Below are positions 1 to 7,908 of a stretch of 64,000 nt of DNA, one piece after another (position 1 is the first letter of the stretch; each line of letters starts with the position of its first letter). The position numbers were made by a program, and so were the translations under genes. Origin of the DNA: Propioniciclava soli (GTDB lineage: Bacteria > Actinomycetota > Actinomycetes > Propionibacteriales > Propionibacteriaceae); contig NZ_JACYOT010000009.1 of assembly GCF_014858005.1 (NCBI RefSeq), positions 62,001 through 126,000 on the forward strand. The letters run 5' to 3'. The notes below the pieces were generated by a model, which was not told where the DNA came from, ran no database searches, and was given only the letters and a program-made list of their open reading frames with translations.

Positions 1-1
1 G

Positions 2-235
2 GGCAAGGTGTCCGTGGTGGGCGTCGGCATGCGCAGCCACCCCGGTGTGTCGGCGACGTGCTTCCGTGCGCTGGCCGCCGCCGACATCAACATCGCGATG
101 ATCTCAACCTCGGAGATCCGCATCTCGGTGGTCGTCGACGTCGACGACGTGGACGCCGCCGTCCGAGCCTGTCACACGGCGTTCGGCCTCGACAGCGAGG
201 GCCAGGCCGTCGTGTACGCGGGGACCGGCCGCTGA
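2..235 (+). CDS. lysC: Aspartate kinase, C-terminal ACT domain (5' truncated by window edge)
   Basis: Only the last 77 codons are present; the first complete codon is at base 2 and the gene begins outside the window. The peptide reads [20 protein letters not shown], then [20 protein letters not shown] and [14 protein letters not shown], which is the regulatory C-terminal ACT domain of aspartokinase. That enzyme phosphorylates aspartate at the head of the lysine, threonine, methionine and diaminopimelate pathway, and its ACT domains bind feedback amino acids. In many actinobacteria asd follows lysC, but here a membrane protein comes next. The family call is firm; allosteric behaviour cannot be judged from the fragment. 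Confidence 0.93.
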   Translation, partial: GKVSVVGVGMRSHPGVSATCFRALAAADINIAMISTSEIRISVVVDVDDVDAAVRACHTAFGLDSEGQAVVYAGTGR

Positions 236-282
236 GCAGCCCACGCCCCCTGGGCCCGTGGACGTCGGTCGGGCTGTGGCTG

Positions 283-1317
283 GTGCTGCTGGGGTGGCCG
301 TGGCTGCTGCTGTTCGTGGTGGTGCGGCCCTCGCTGAGCGTGCTCGGTTGGGCCACCGCGTGGCTGTGGCTCTCGTGGCTCCTCGGCCTCGCGATCCAGG
401 GCCTGTCCCGCTCGGTCAACCTGATGCTGGCGCGCAGCCTGTACCCGCTCGGCGTGGTCGCTGTGGTGGCCCTCGGCCTGCAGCTGCTCGTCTTCCCCGC
501 CGAGGTGCTCTTCCTCTTCCCCACCACCTGGTACCCGTGGGTGCAGCTGGCCGCCGTGGTGGCCGTGGCGGTCGGGGTGGTGGCCCTCGTGGGGGTCGTG
601 CGCGACACTCTCCTGCCCCCGCGCCCGCCCCGCACGCTGGCGGACGCGCTCATGGCCGCCGCTGAGCCGGGAACCGGAGCGGCCGGGCGGCCGGGCGCGT
701 GGGGACGCCGGCTGCGGCGTGAGCTGGCGGCGACGCTGCCCCACGGCGTCCCGTTGGTGGATCGGGTGCGCGTGGCCGTCGCCCACCGGGCGGCCGTGCT
801 GCTCCGGTACGCGGCGACCGCGGCCGTGGTGCTCGTGTTCGGGGTCGTCGCGCTGGTGTGGGTGCGCGGGGCGTTCGCCGAGGGCTGGGTGGCGCTGCTG
901 GTCGCCCTGGCGTTGGCCGCCGAGACGCGGCTCCACCGGTGGCGCCGCGAGCGGCTGCTCGACGGGTTCGCCGAGCCCGACCCCTGGGCGGGGCGGGGGC
1001 GTTACGACGCCTGGTGGGGGCTGTCCGCCGGGCTGGCCCTCGTCGTGACGCTGCGGACGACCGCGGCCATGGGAGGGCTGCGCGACGACCCGCTGTGGTG
1101 GTACGGCGTCGCGGTGGTGCTCGCCGCGGTGGCCGCCGTCGTTCCGTTCCGCTGGGCGAACACCCATCAGGGCGAGATCTTCGCCGCCTGGCTCGAGCGT
1201 CACCCCGAGCGCGTGGCCGAGCTCGAATCCCTCCGGGCGAGCTGGCCGGAGGACTCCGACGCGCCGTTCGGGGAGCTGCCCGCTCAGGCGGCGCGGCGTC
1301 CGACCGATCGGCGGTAG
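283..1317 (+). CDS. Multi-pass membrane protein of unknown function
   Basis: About 344 residues with several hydrophobic stretches: one right at the N-terminus (WPWLLLFVVV), others around LGVVAVVALGLQLLVF and VQLAAVVAVAVGVVALVGVV, then a charged loop and three further segments in the second half. The C-terminal tail is hydrophilic. I recognise no family. The frame stays open upstream into lysC, so the start is uncertain. GTG at 283 is the first conventional start after the lysC stop, but a CTG at 232, overlapping that stop, would add 17 residues and complete the first membrane segment. The 3' end overlaps the convergent aminotransferase gene by 34 bp. Confidence 0.6.
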   Translation: MLLGWPWLLLFVVVRPSLSVLGWATAWLWLSWLLGLAIQGLSRSVNLMLARSLYPLGVVAVVALGLQLLVFPAEVLFLFPTTWYPWVQLAAVVAVAVGVVALVGVVRDTLLPPRPPRTLADALMAAAEPGTGAAGRPGAWGRRLRRELAATLPHGVPLVDRVRVAVAHRAAVLLRYAATAAVVLVFGVVALVWVRGAFAEGWVALLVALALAAETRLHRWRRERLLDGFAEPDPWAGRGRYDAWWGLSAGLALVVTLRTTAAMGGLRDDPLWWYGVAVVLAAVAAVVPFRWANTHQGEIFAAWLERHPERVAELESLRASWPEDSDAPFGELPAQAARRPTDRR

Positions 1318-2402
1318 TCGTCCAGTCCGCCCAGGAGGCGGTCGACGTCCGGTGTGGGCCGGACGACCAGGCGCAGGAACTGGCTGGTCAGGCCCAGCTT
1401 GTTGCCGCACTCGCGGACGTAGACACCGTGCTCGGCGAGGAGGAAGTCGCGCAGCTCCGGGCCCGACCAATGGTCCGGTAGCTTGACCAGGACGAAGTTG
1501 GTGCTCGTCTCGAACACCGACAACGAGCCGAAGGTGCGCAGCCGCTCGGCCATCGCGCGCCGGTCGCGGGCGGCCAGCGCCAGACTGTGACGGTAGGCGT
1601 CCCGGTGTTGACCCAGCATGCCGACGACAGCCTCGGCCAGGGAGTTGAGGTTCCACTTCGGCAGGGCCTCACCGACGCGGCGGGCGAGCGCCGGGTTGGC
1701 GACGAGGTAGCCGAAACGGACGCCGTGCAGGCCGAAGTTCTTCCCGAGCGACTTGAGCACGATGACGTTGCTGCGCAGCGGCGCGACGTCGACGACGGAG
1801 CGGGCCTCCGCGTCGTCGACGAAGTCGATGAAGGACTCGTCGACGACCACGAGGTCGAGATCGGACAGTTCGTCGAGGAACGCGATCACCTGGTCGCGGG
1901 CCACGATGCCACCGTCGGGGTTGTTGGGCTGGCAGATGACGGCCGCCCGCGAACCGCGCTCGCGGATGAAGCGGGCGTAGTCGGCCAGGTCGAGGGCGAA
2001 CCCGTCGGCCTCGCGCAGCGGGTACAGGTCGACGCGCTTGCCTGTCTCGAACGGCTGGTCGGTCCAACGGCCGAAGGTCGGTATCGGCACGGCGATGCTC
2101 TCGGTGACCAGGAGGTGGTCGATCCAGGTGATGAGTTCGGTGGAGCCGTTGCCCATCGCCACGGTCTGGGGGTGCAGGCCGAGCAGGTCGCTGAGCCGCC
2201 GGGTGGTGGCCGCGGCGTCGCTGGGGTAGTAGGTCAGGAGCTCGGGCAGCGCGGCGGACAGCTGGTCGAACATCGCCGGGGTGGGGAAGTAGCTGTTCGT
2301 CGGGATGCAGAAGTCGACGACGGTGCGCCCGGAGCCCGCCGCCTCCTGCACCTTGAAGAAGGAGGCGGAGTGGGCGGCACGGGTGAGGGAGCGGACGTTC
2401 AT
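1284..2402 (-). CDS. PLP-dependent class I/II aminotransferase (HisC/CobD-like)
   Basis: A 372-residue fold-type I PLP enzyme. Visible features are the AMGNGSTELI phosphate-binding turn near residue 85, CQPNNPDGG near 158-165, VVVDESF with the ring-binding Asp188, and the Schiff-base lysine at about K221 in LKSLGKNFGLHG, followed by the substrate arginine in RFGY. This spacing fits the histidinol-phosphate aminotransferase/threonine-phosphate decarboxylase group. It lies about 100 bp downstream of a SerA-like dehydrogenase on the same strand, so the pair may make or degrade a phosphorylated amino acid. No his or cob genes are nearby, so HisC itself is unlikely. The start follows a good Shine-Dalgarno (AAGGAG). 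Confidence 0.85.
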   Translation of the reverse strand: MNVRSLTRAAHSASFFKVQEAAGSGRTVVDFCIPTNSYFPTPAMFDQLSAALPELLTYYPSDAAATTRRLSDLLGLHPQTVAMGNGSTELITWIDHLLVTESIAVPIPTFGRWTDQPFETGKRVDLYPLREADGFALDLADYARFIRERGSRAAVICQPNNPDGGIVARDQVIAFLDELSDLDLVVVDESFIDFVDDAEARSVVDVAPLRSNVIVLKSLGKNFGLHGVRFGYLVANPALARRVGEALPKWNLNSLAEAVVGMLGQHRDAYRHSLALAARDRRAMAERLRTFGSLSVFETSTNFVLVKLPDHWSGPELRDFLLAEHGVYVRECGNKLGLTSQFLRLVVRPTPDVDRLLGGLDDYRRSVGRRAA

Positions 2403-2414
2403 GCTGGTCTCCTT

Positions 2415-2435
2415 GGTGGTGGTGGTGGTGGTGGT
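2415..2435. repeat. (GGT)7 trinucleotide microsatellite upstream of the aminotransferase
   Basis: Seven perfect GGT triplets on the plus strand read as ACC on the transcribed strand. They sit immediately upstream of the Shine-Dalgarno of the aminotransferase gene, in the roughly 100 bp between it and the SerA-like gene. Perfect triplet runs of this length are uncommon in non-coding DNA. Slippage here would alter leader length without changing any protein. Confidence 0.8.
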
Positions 2436-2503
2436 GATGGCGGCGGTCGTGGTGAATGCGTGTTGGGGGTGCGGCGTCGGGATGGTGCGGGCAGGGGTGG
2501 GCG

Positions 2504-3487
2504 TCAGGCGGCGCGGGAGGCGCGGCCGGTGGTGCCGGTGAGGTGATCGGTGAGCTTGCCCGCCACGTGGGCGGCGATGGCGGCCTGGGACTCCTCGGTT
2601 GATCCGCCGATGTGCGGGGTGAGGATGACGTTCGGCAGGCCCTGCAGGGCGGAGGCGAAGGCGTCCGAACGGCCCGACGGTTCGTCGGGGAAGACGTCGA
2701 GCGCGGCCCCGGCGAGCTGGCCGGACGCCAGCGCGTCCTGCAGCGCGGGCAGGTCGACGACCGGGCCGCGGCTGAGGTTGACGAGCAGCGCGCCGGGCCG
2801 CATCCGGCCGAGCTCGGCGGCGCCGAGGAGGCCGGCGTTGCCCGCCCGGCCGTCCACGTGGAGGCTGACGATGTCGGATGCCCCGAGCAGTTCGTCGAGC
2901 GTCCGGGTGGGCGTGGCGTGGCCGATCGGCTGGCGGTCGGCCAGGTCGTGGAACAGCACGCGGAGGCCGAGCGCCTCGGCGACGACCGACAGCTGGCTGC
3001 CGACGTTGCCGTAGCCGACGATGCCCAGGGTCCGGCCGCGCACCTCGCGGCTGCCCTCGGCGGTCTTGTGCCAGCGGCCCGCGTGGACCGCCCGGTCGTG
3101 GACGGTGAGGCGGCGGCTGAGGGCCAGCAGGTTCGCCACCGCGAGCTCGACCACGCTGCGCGTGCTGGCGTGGGGGGCGTTGAAGACGGCGATGCCGAGT
3201 TCGTCGGCGGCGGCCAGGTCGATCTGGTTGGTGCCGACACAGAAGGCGCCGACCGCCTCCAGATGTTCGGCGCGCTGCAGGACGCGGCGGGTCAGGCGGG
3301 TGCCGGAGCGGATGCCGAGCACCCGGACGCCGGACAGCGCCCGCGTCAGGGCGACGTCGTTGAGCGCCTCGGCGCGGTGGTGGACGGTCAGGCCGGCGTC
3401 GCGGAGCGGGGGGATGGCGTCGGTGTGGACGTTGTCCAGCAGAAGTGCCTGGCCGGCGGTCCCGGGTCGGGGGGCCGTGTGGGTCAT
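2504..3487 (-). CDS. D-2-hydroxyacid dehydrogenase, phosphoglycerate dehydrogenase-like, lacking an ACT domain
   Basis: A 327-residue NAD-dependent D-isomer hydroxyacid dehydrogenase. GAFCVGTNQIDL near residue 80 is the SerA-type substrate-domain signature, and VGYGNVGS (about 157-164) is the dinucleotide-binding turn. The catalytic triad appears as Arg240 in NLSRGPVVD, Glu269 in DVFPDEP and His292 in TPHIGGST. It resembles phosphoglycerate dehydrogenase, which oxidises 3-phosphoglycerate for serine synthesis. It is shorter than typical actinobacterial SerA (about 530 residues) and lacks the intervening and ACT regulatory domains, so it may be an unregulated or specialised paralogue. It precedes the aminotransferase gene and diverges from the thiamine transporter. 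Confidence 0.86.
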   Translation of the reverse strand: MTHTAPRPGTAGQALLLDNVHTDAIPPLRDAGLTVHHRAEALNDVALTRALSGVRVLGIRSGTRLTRRVLQRAEHLEAVGAFCVGTNQIDLAAADELGIAVFNAPHASTRSVVELAVANLLALSRRLTVHDRAVHAGRWHKTAEGSREVRGRTLGIVGYGNVGSQLSVVAEALGLRVLFHDLADRQPIGHATPTRTLDELLGASDIVSLHVDGRAGNAGLLGAAELGRMRPGALLVNLSRGPVVDLPALQDALASGQLAGAALDVFPDEPSGRSDAFASALQGLPNVILTPHIGGSTEESQAAIAAHVAGKLTDHLTGTTGRASRAA

Positions 3488-3637
3488 GTCAGTTCCTTCG
3501 CGGTGTCGGGCGACCCGTTCGGGGCCGTGGAACCACCGTGTCGGCCGCGTCTGTGGCCCTGCTGTGTGCCGGGGCGGGGGCGCGCTGTGACCCTGCGGGT
3601 GGTCGCGGGGCCACGCACGCTAGGGTGGGGAATGAAG

Positions 3638-3722
3638 ACAGGGGAGCGCCCGCAGGGGCGCTGAGAGTGCGGAGCGCCGCAGACCCTCGCACCTGATCCG
3701 GTTCGCACCGGCGGAGGGAGTC
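3638..3722 (+). promoter_or_regulatory. TPP riboswitch (Thi-box) aptamer
   Basis: The conserved TPP aptamer blocks occur in order: ACAGGGGAGC at 3638, GCTGAGAG at about 3660-3667, then ACCCTCGCACCTGATCCGG at about 3683-3701 and the closing GGAGGGAG at 3713-3720. Thiamine pyrophosphate binding to this class represses thiamine uptake or synthesis genes. The location, directly upstream of thiBPQ with no other gene between, agrees. The aptamer is read from diagnostic sequence; I did not run a covariance model. Confidence 0.93.
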
Positions 3723-3750
3723 GAGCTCTTCGGCCCACGGCGGGCCGACC

Positions 3751-3768
3751 CCTCCTACGAACGGGAGG
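3751..3768 (+). promoter_or_regulatory. thiB: Putative expression platform: hairpin masking the thiB Shine-Dalgarno
   Basis: CCTCC at 3751-3755 can pair with GGAGG at 3764-3768 across an eight-base loop. GGAGG is the ribosome-binding site of thiB, whose ATG begins 8 bases later. CCTCC could instead pair with the GGAGGGAG closing strand of the aptamer. This suggests ligand-dependent masking of translation initiation rather than transcription termination. A second hairpin (3731-3747) lies between aptamer and platform. Confidence 0.55.
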
Positions 3769-3776
3769 ACCATCGC

Positions 3777-4913
3777 ATGACCGATCGCCAGCACCCCGGA
3801 CGCCCCACCTCGCCCGGCTGGGGCCGCCGGACCGCGATGCTTCTGGTGCCGGGCCTGCTCGCGCTGGCGGCTTGTACCGGCCCGGCGGCCACCCCGACGC
3901 CGGCGGCGTCCGACACGGCCCCGACGCCCACCACGTCGCCGACGCCCACCGCGTCCGAGTCGACCACCCTGACCGTCGTGACGCACGACTCCTTCGCGTT
4001 GAGCCAGGAGCTGCTGGACGAGTTCGCGGCGCAGACCGGCTACACCGTCACCTACGTCGCGCCCGGGGACGCCGGCAGCCTGACCAACCAGCTGGTGCTG
4101 ACGAAGGACTCCCCGCTCGGTGATGTGGTGTTCGGCATCGACAACACGTTCGCCGGGCGGGCGCTGGACGAGGACGTCGTCGTGCCCTACGTCGCCGAGG
4201 CCCTGCCGGAGCAGGAGGCGGCGACGTTCGCCGCGGACGACACCCATCGGTTGACGCCGATCGACTTCGGGGACGTGTGCATCAATGCCGACCTTGCCTG
4301 GTTCGCCGAGCACGAGCTGGGGGTGCCGACGACGTTGGAGGACCTCGCCGATCCTGCCTACCGGGATCTGCTCGTGGTGTCCAGCCCCGCCACCAGCTCG
4401 CCGGGTCTGGCGTTCCTCATCGCCACCGTGGAGGCGCAGGGGGAGGACGGTTACCTCGACTACTGGCAGCGGCTCCGCGACAACGGCCTGCTCGTCGCGC
4501 AGGACTGGACGGAGGCCTACACGGTGCAGTTCTCCGGCTCGTCGGGGCAGGGGCCGCGGCCGCTCGTGCTGAGCTACGCCACGTCGCCGTCGTTCGAGGT
4601 GGTGGACGGCGCGACCCACACCGGGGCGCTGCTCGGCACGTGCTTCCGGCAGGTGGAGTACGCCGGCGTGATCGCGGGGGCGCAGAACGAGGTCGGGGCG
4701 CAGAAGTTCATCGAGTTCCTGCTCAGCGACGCGGTGCAGGCCGACATCCCCGAGCAGATGTACATGTACCCCGTGCAGCGCTCGGTGGAGCTGCCGGCGG
4801 AGTGGGTCGAGTTCGCGCCGCTGGCGCAGCGGCCCTACACGATGACCCCCGAGGCCATCACCGAGGGGCGCGACACGTGGATCCGTGACTGGGCGACGAC
4901 GGTCATCGGCTGA
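3777..4913 (+). CDS. thiB: Thiamine ABC transporter, substrate-binding lipoprotein
   Basis: A 378-residue exported binding protein. A basic start is followed by a hydrophobic segment ending in the lipobox LALAAC (lipidated Cys33), then a Thr/Pro/Ser-rich linker to about residue 60. The mature part begins LTVVTHDSFALSQELLDEFA, which resembles ThiB of the iron/thiamine/spermidine binding family. It should capture thiamine or its phosphates outside the membrane and hand it to ThiP/ThiQ. ATG at 3777 has GGGAGGA seven bases upstream. It is the first gene of thiBPQ and lies directly under the TPP riboswitch, which strongly supports thiamine over iron or polyamines. Confidence 0.92.
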   Translation: MTDRQHPGRPTSPGWGRRTAMLLVPGLLALAACTGPAATPTPAASDTAPTPTTSPTPTASESTTLTVVTHDSFALSQELLDEFAAQTGYTVTYVAPGDAGSLTNQLVLTKDSPLGDVVFGIDNTFAGRALDEDVVVPYVAEALPEQEAATFAADDTHRLTPIDFGDVCINADLAWFAEHELGVPTTLEDLADPAYRDLLVVSSPATSSPGLAFLIATVEAQGEDGYLDYWQRLRDNGLLVAQDWTEAYTVQFSGSSGQGPRPLVLSYATSPSFEVVDGATHTGALLGTCFRQVEYAGVIAGAQNEVGAQKFIEFLLSDAVQADIPEQMYMYPVQRSVELPAEWVEFAPLAQRPYTMTPEAITEGRDTWIRDWATTVIG

Positions 4914-4914
4914 C

Positions 4915-6567
4915 GTGAGGCTGCGCGTCGGGCCGGCGCTGGGATGGGGAGCTGCCGCCGGCGTCCCGCTGGCCTTCCTGGGGGTGTTCTTCGCGTGGCC
5001 GGTCGCCGCGCTGGTGGGGCGGGGGCTGTTCCCCGACGGCGCCCTCACGCTGGAGGGGTTCGCGTCGGTGCTCGCGTCCCCCCGCACCGGGCGGGTGGTC
5101 ACGACCACCCTGGCGCAGGCGGTGGCCGGGACGCTGGCGTCCCTCGCGCTCGGCCTGCCGGCCGCGTGGGTGCTGTACCGGACGCGGTTCCCCGGCCGCG
5201 GCATCGCCCGGGCCGTCGTCACCATCCCGTTCGTGCTGCCCAGCGTGGTGGTCGGCGTGGCGTTCAAGTCGCTGGTGATCAGCACCGGCCCGCTCGGGTT
5301 CCTCGGCCTCGACGGCAGCTTCGCGATCGTCGTCGCCGCCCTGGCCTTCTTCAACACCGCCGTCGTCGTGCGCACCGTGGGGGGGCTGTGGGCGGGGCTG
5401 GACGGCCGTCCGGCCGAGGTGGCGGCCGTGCTCGGCGCGACGCCGCGACGGGTGTTCGCGACCGTCACCCTGCCGGCCCTCGCGCCCGCGATCGCGTCCA
5501 GCGCCGCGTTGGTGTTCCTGTTCTGCGCGTCGGCCTACGGGGTGGTCATGGTGCTGGGTGGCCCGGCGTACGGCACGATCGAGACCGAGATCTGGTTCCT
5601 CACCAACCAACTGCTCGACCTGACGGCGGCGGCCGCGCTCTCGGTGATCCAGCTGGTGGTGGTGACGATCAGCCTGGTGATCTCGGAGCGGCTGCAGAGC
5701 CGGTTGACCCAGGCGCAGCGGCTGCGCACCGGGGAGTCCGGCATCCCGCGCTGGCGGTGGCGCCGTGACGGCTGGGCGACGCTCGTCACCGGTCTCGTCG
5801 TGGTGCTCGTCGCGCTGCCGCTGGGCAACCTCGTGGTGCGCTCGCTGCGGACGGCGTCCGGGTGGGGCCCCGACCACTACGTCGCGCTGGTCGCTGGGCC
5901 GTCGGGGCCGCTCTCGATCCCGGTGGGTGATGCCATCGGCAATTCGCTGCGGACGGCTGTGCTGGCGACGGTGTTGGCGCTGGTGCTGGGCGTCCTGGTC
6001 AGCCTGGTGGTGTCGCGCCGGCCGCGCTCGCGGGTCGGACGCCGCGCGCTCAGCGTTCTCGACCAGGTGTTCATGCTGCCGCTCGGGGTCTCGGCGGTGA
6101 CGGTCGGGTTCGGCTTCCTCATCACGCTCAACCGGCCGCCGCTGGACCTGCGGAGCTCGATGGCGCTGGTGCCGATCGCGCAGGCCATCGTCGCCCTGCC
6201 GCTGGTGCTGCGGGTGCTGCTGCCCGTGCTGCGGGCCATCGACCCGCGCCTGCGCGAGGCGGCGGCCGTGCTCGGTGCGGGCCCCGGCCGGGTGCTGGCC
6301 AGCGTCGACCTGGCGATGGCGTCCCGCGGGCTCGGGTTGGCGACGGGGTTCGCGTTCGCGACCTCGTTGGGGGAGTTCGGCGCCACGTCCTTCCTCGCGC
6401 GGCCGGACGCGCCGACGCTGCCGGTGGTGGTGTTCCGGCTGATGGGGCGTCCGGGGTGGGAGAACCAGGGCACGGGCATGGCGGCCGCGGTGCTGCTGGC
6501 CGTGATGACGGCCACGGTCATGGCGTTGGCTGAGAGGATGAGACCCATGGAGGCGACCACATGGTGA
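4915..6567 (+). CDS. thiP: Thiamine ABC transporter, fused double permease
   Basis: About 550 residues containing two permease halves in one chain, with around twelve membrane segments. Both halves carry EAA-like loops: EVAAVLGATPRRVFATVTLP in the first and EAAAVLGAGPGRVLASVDLA in the second, where the ATPase docks. This duplicated architecture is typical of ThiP and related iron permeases. The start is taken as GTG 4915, one base after the thiB stop; the open frame further upstream lies inside thiB. The 3' end overlaps thiQ by seven bases, indicating translational coupling. Confidence 0.9.
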   Translation: MRLRVGPALGWGAAAGVPLAFLGVFFAWPVAALVGRGLFPDGALTLEGFASVLASPRTGRVVTTTLAQAVAGTLASLALGLPAAWVLYRTRFPGRGIARAVVTIPFVLPSVVVGVAFKSLVISTGPLGFLGLDGSFAIVVAALAFFNTAVVVRTVGGLWAGLDGRPAEVAAVLGATPRRVFATVTLPALAPAIASSAALVFLFCASAYGVVMVLGGPAYGTIETEIWFLTNQLLDLTAAAALSVIQLVVVTISLVISERLQSRLTQAQRLRTGESGIPRWRWRRDGWATLVTGLVVVLVALPLGNLVVRSLRTASGWGPDHYVALVAGPSGPLSIPVGDAIGNSLRTAVLATVLALVLGVLVSLVVSRRPRSRVGRRALSVLDQVFMLPLGVSAVTVGFGFLITLNRPPLDLRSSMALVPIAQAIVALPLVLRVLLPVLRAIDPRLREAAAVLGAGPGRVLASVDLAMASRGLGLATGFAFATSLGEFGATSFLARPDAPTLPVVVFRLMGRPGWENQGTGMAAAVLLAVMTATVMALAERMRPMEATTW

Positions 6568-7646
6568 CCGGGCTGACCGTGCGCGACGCCGTGGTGCGCT
6601 ACACCACGACCGAGGGGGACACGCGGCGTCCGCCCAACCGCCGGCCGATCCTGAGCTGGGTGCCGCCGCCCCGGCCGAAGCCGGGTGCCACGCGCACCAT
6701 CACGGCGGTGGACGGGGTGTCGCTCGACGTCGGACCCGGGGAGATCGTCGCGCTGCTGGGTGCCTCGGGCTCGGGCAAGTCGTCGCTGCTGCGGGCGATC
6801 GCGGGGCTGGAGCCGCTGGCGTCCGGATCCGTCGCGTGGGACGGGGCGGATCTCGCGCGCGTGGCCGTGCACAAGCGCAACTTCGGGCTGATGTTCCAGG
6901 AACCCGCGCTGTTCCCGAATCTCGACGTGGGCGCCAATGTGGCGTACGGGCTCCACGCGTTGCCGCGGGCGCGGCGGTCGTCGGTGGCCGCGGAGTTCCT
7001 CGAGCTGGTGGGGCTGCCGGGCTTCGCGCGGCGCCGCGTGACCGAGCTGTCGGGCGGGCAGGCGCAACGCGTGGCGCTGGCGCGCTCGCTGGCGCCGCGA
7101 CCGCGGTTGATGTTGCTGGACGAGCCGCTCTCGGCGCTCGACCGAGCGCTGCGGGAGCGGCTGGTGGAGGTGCTCGGCGAGGTGCTGCGCGCCACCGGGA
7201 CGCCCGCGGTTCACGTGACGCACGACCAGGACGAGGCGTTCGCCCTGGCCGACCGGGTGGCCGTGCTCGCCGACGGGGCGCTGCTCCAGGTGGGCACACC
7301 CGCGGAGCTGTGGCGTCAGCCGGCCTCGGCCGCCGTCGCGCGGTTCCTGGGGTACGGCACGTTCCTCACCGACGCTGACGCTGCGACGCTCGGGGTGGGG
7401 CGGCTCGCCGCGTCCGGTCTGGTGGGCCTGGGGCCGGCGAGCCTGGTGCTGGACGCCGGCGGCGTCCGCCTGCCGGTGCGCGCGGAGAACGTCCGCCGGG
7501 GATACGTGTCGATCAAGGTCGAGCTGCCCAGCGGCCAGGTCGCCGAGGTGCGTGCCCCGGAGGCGACGGGGCTGGACGCGGTGGGCGTCCGCCTCGATCC
7601 GGACGCCGTGGCGGTCGTCCGGGACGCGGACCCCACCGCCCGCTGA
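6561..7646 (+). CDS. thiQ: Thiamine ABC transporter, ATP-binding protein
   Basis: A 361-residue ABC ATPase. Walker A is GASGSGKSS (about 67-75), the signature is LSGGQAQR (about 163-170), Walker B is LMLLDEP (about 183-189) followed by the D-loop SALD, and the switch histidine lies in HVTHDQDEAF. It energises ThiP. Two features depart from the compact enterobacterial ThiQ of about 230 residues. There is a Pro/Arg-rich insertion at about residues 18-46 between the first strand and Walker A, and a C-terminal extension of about 110 residues resembling a TOBE-type domain. It is the last gene of the riboswitch-controlled operon and is followed by a large hairpin. Confidence 0.9.
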   Translation: MVTGLTVRDAVVRYTTTEGDTRRPPNRRPILSWVPPPRPKPGATRTITAVDGVSLDVGPGEIVALLGASGSGKSSLLRAIAGLEPLASGSVAWDGADLARVAVHKRNFGLMFQEPALFPNLDVGANVAYGLHALPRARRSSVAAEFLELVGLPGFARRRVTELSGGQAQRVALARSLAPRPRLMLLDEPLSALDRALRERLVEVLGEVLRATGTPAVHVTHDQDEAFALADRVAVLADGALLQVGTPAELWRQPASAAVARFLGYGTFLTDADAATLGVGRLAASGLVGLGPASLVLDAGGVRLPVRAENVRRGYVSIKVELPSGQVAEVRAPEATGLDAVGVRLDPDAVAVVRDADPTAR

Positions 7647-7661
7647 GGCGTGTGATCTGGC

Positions 7662-7711
7662 ATTTGGACCCGAGGAAATGGCGCCATGGCGCCATTCCCT
7701 CGGGTCCAAAT
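7662..7711. repeat. 50-bp near-perfect palindrome downstream of thiQ (terminator-like)
   Basis: Two 24-base arms separated by AT. The left arm begins ATTTGGACCCGAGG and the right arm is its reverse complement with a single mismatch (23 of 24). The symmetric centre is rich in GGCGCC/ATGGCGCCAT. It begins 16 bases after the thiQ stop and has no T-run behind it. It probably folds in RNA and ends or protects the thiBPQ transcript, but a protein-bound palindrome is equally possible. The rest of the gap to 7908 shows no other gene or clear element. Confidence 0.85.
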
Positions 7712-7908
7712 CGGCGTCGCGGGTGCCCGGCCGCGGTTCACCGGCAGGGCACCCCGCGCCGGTCGCCCCCGCCGTATGCTGAACCGGATGGCCATCGCGC
7801 GTCGGTGGGGCCTTCCCCACCACTGGGCCGGCGCTTCATCCCCCAGCGCAGGGGGGCCCGAGGCCGGGCGCGGGGGCCCGGGCCAGCACCCCAGGAAGAG
7901 GGAACACC

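Noticed and set aside
1284-2402. Calling the aminotransferase hisC
   Set aside because: Family resemblance is real but there are no his genes here and it is paired with a SerA-like enzyme, so the specific symbol is not supported.
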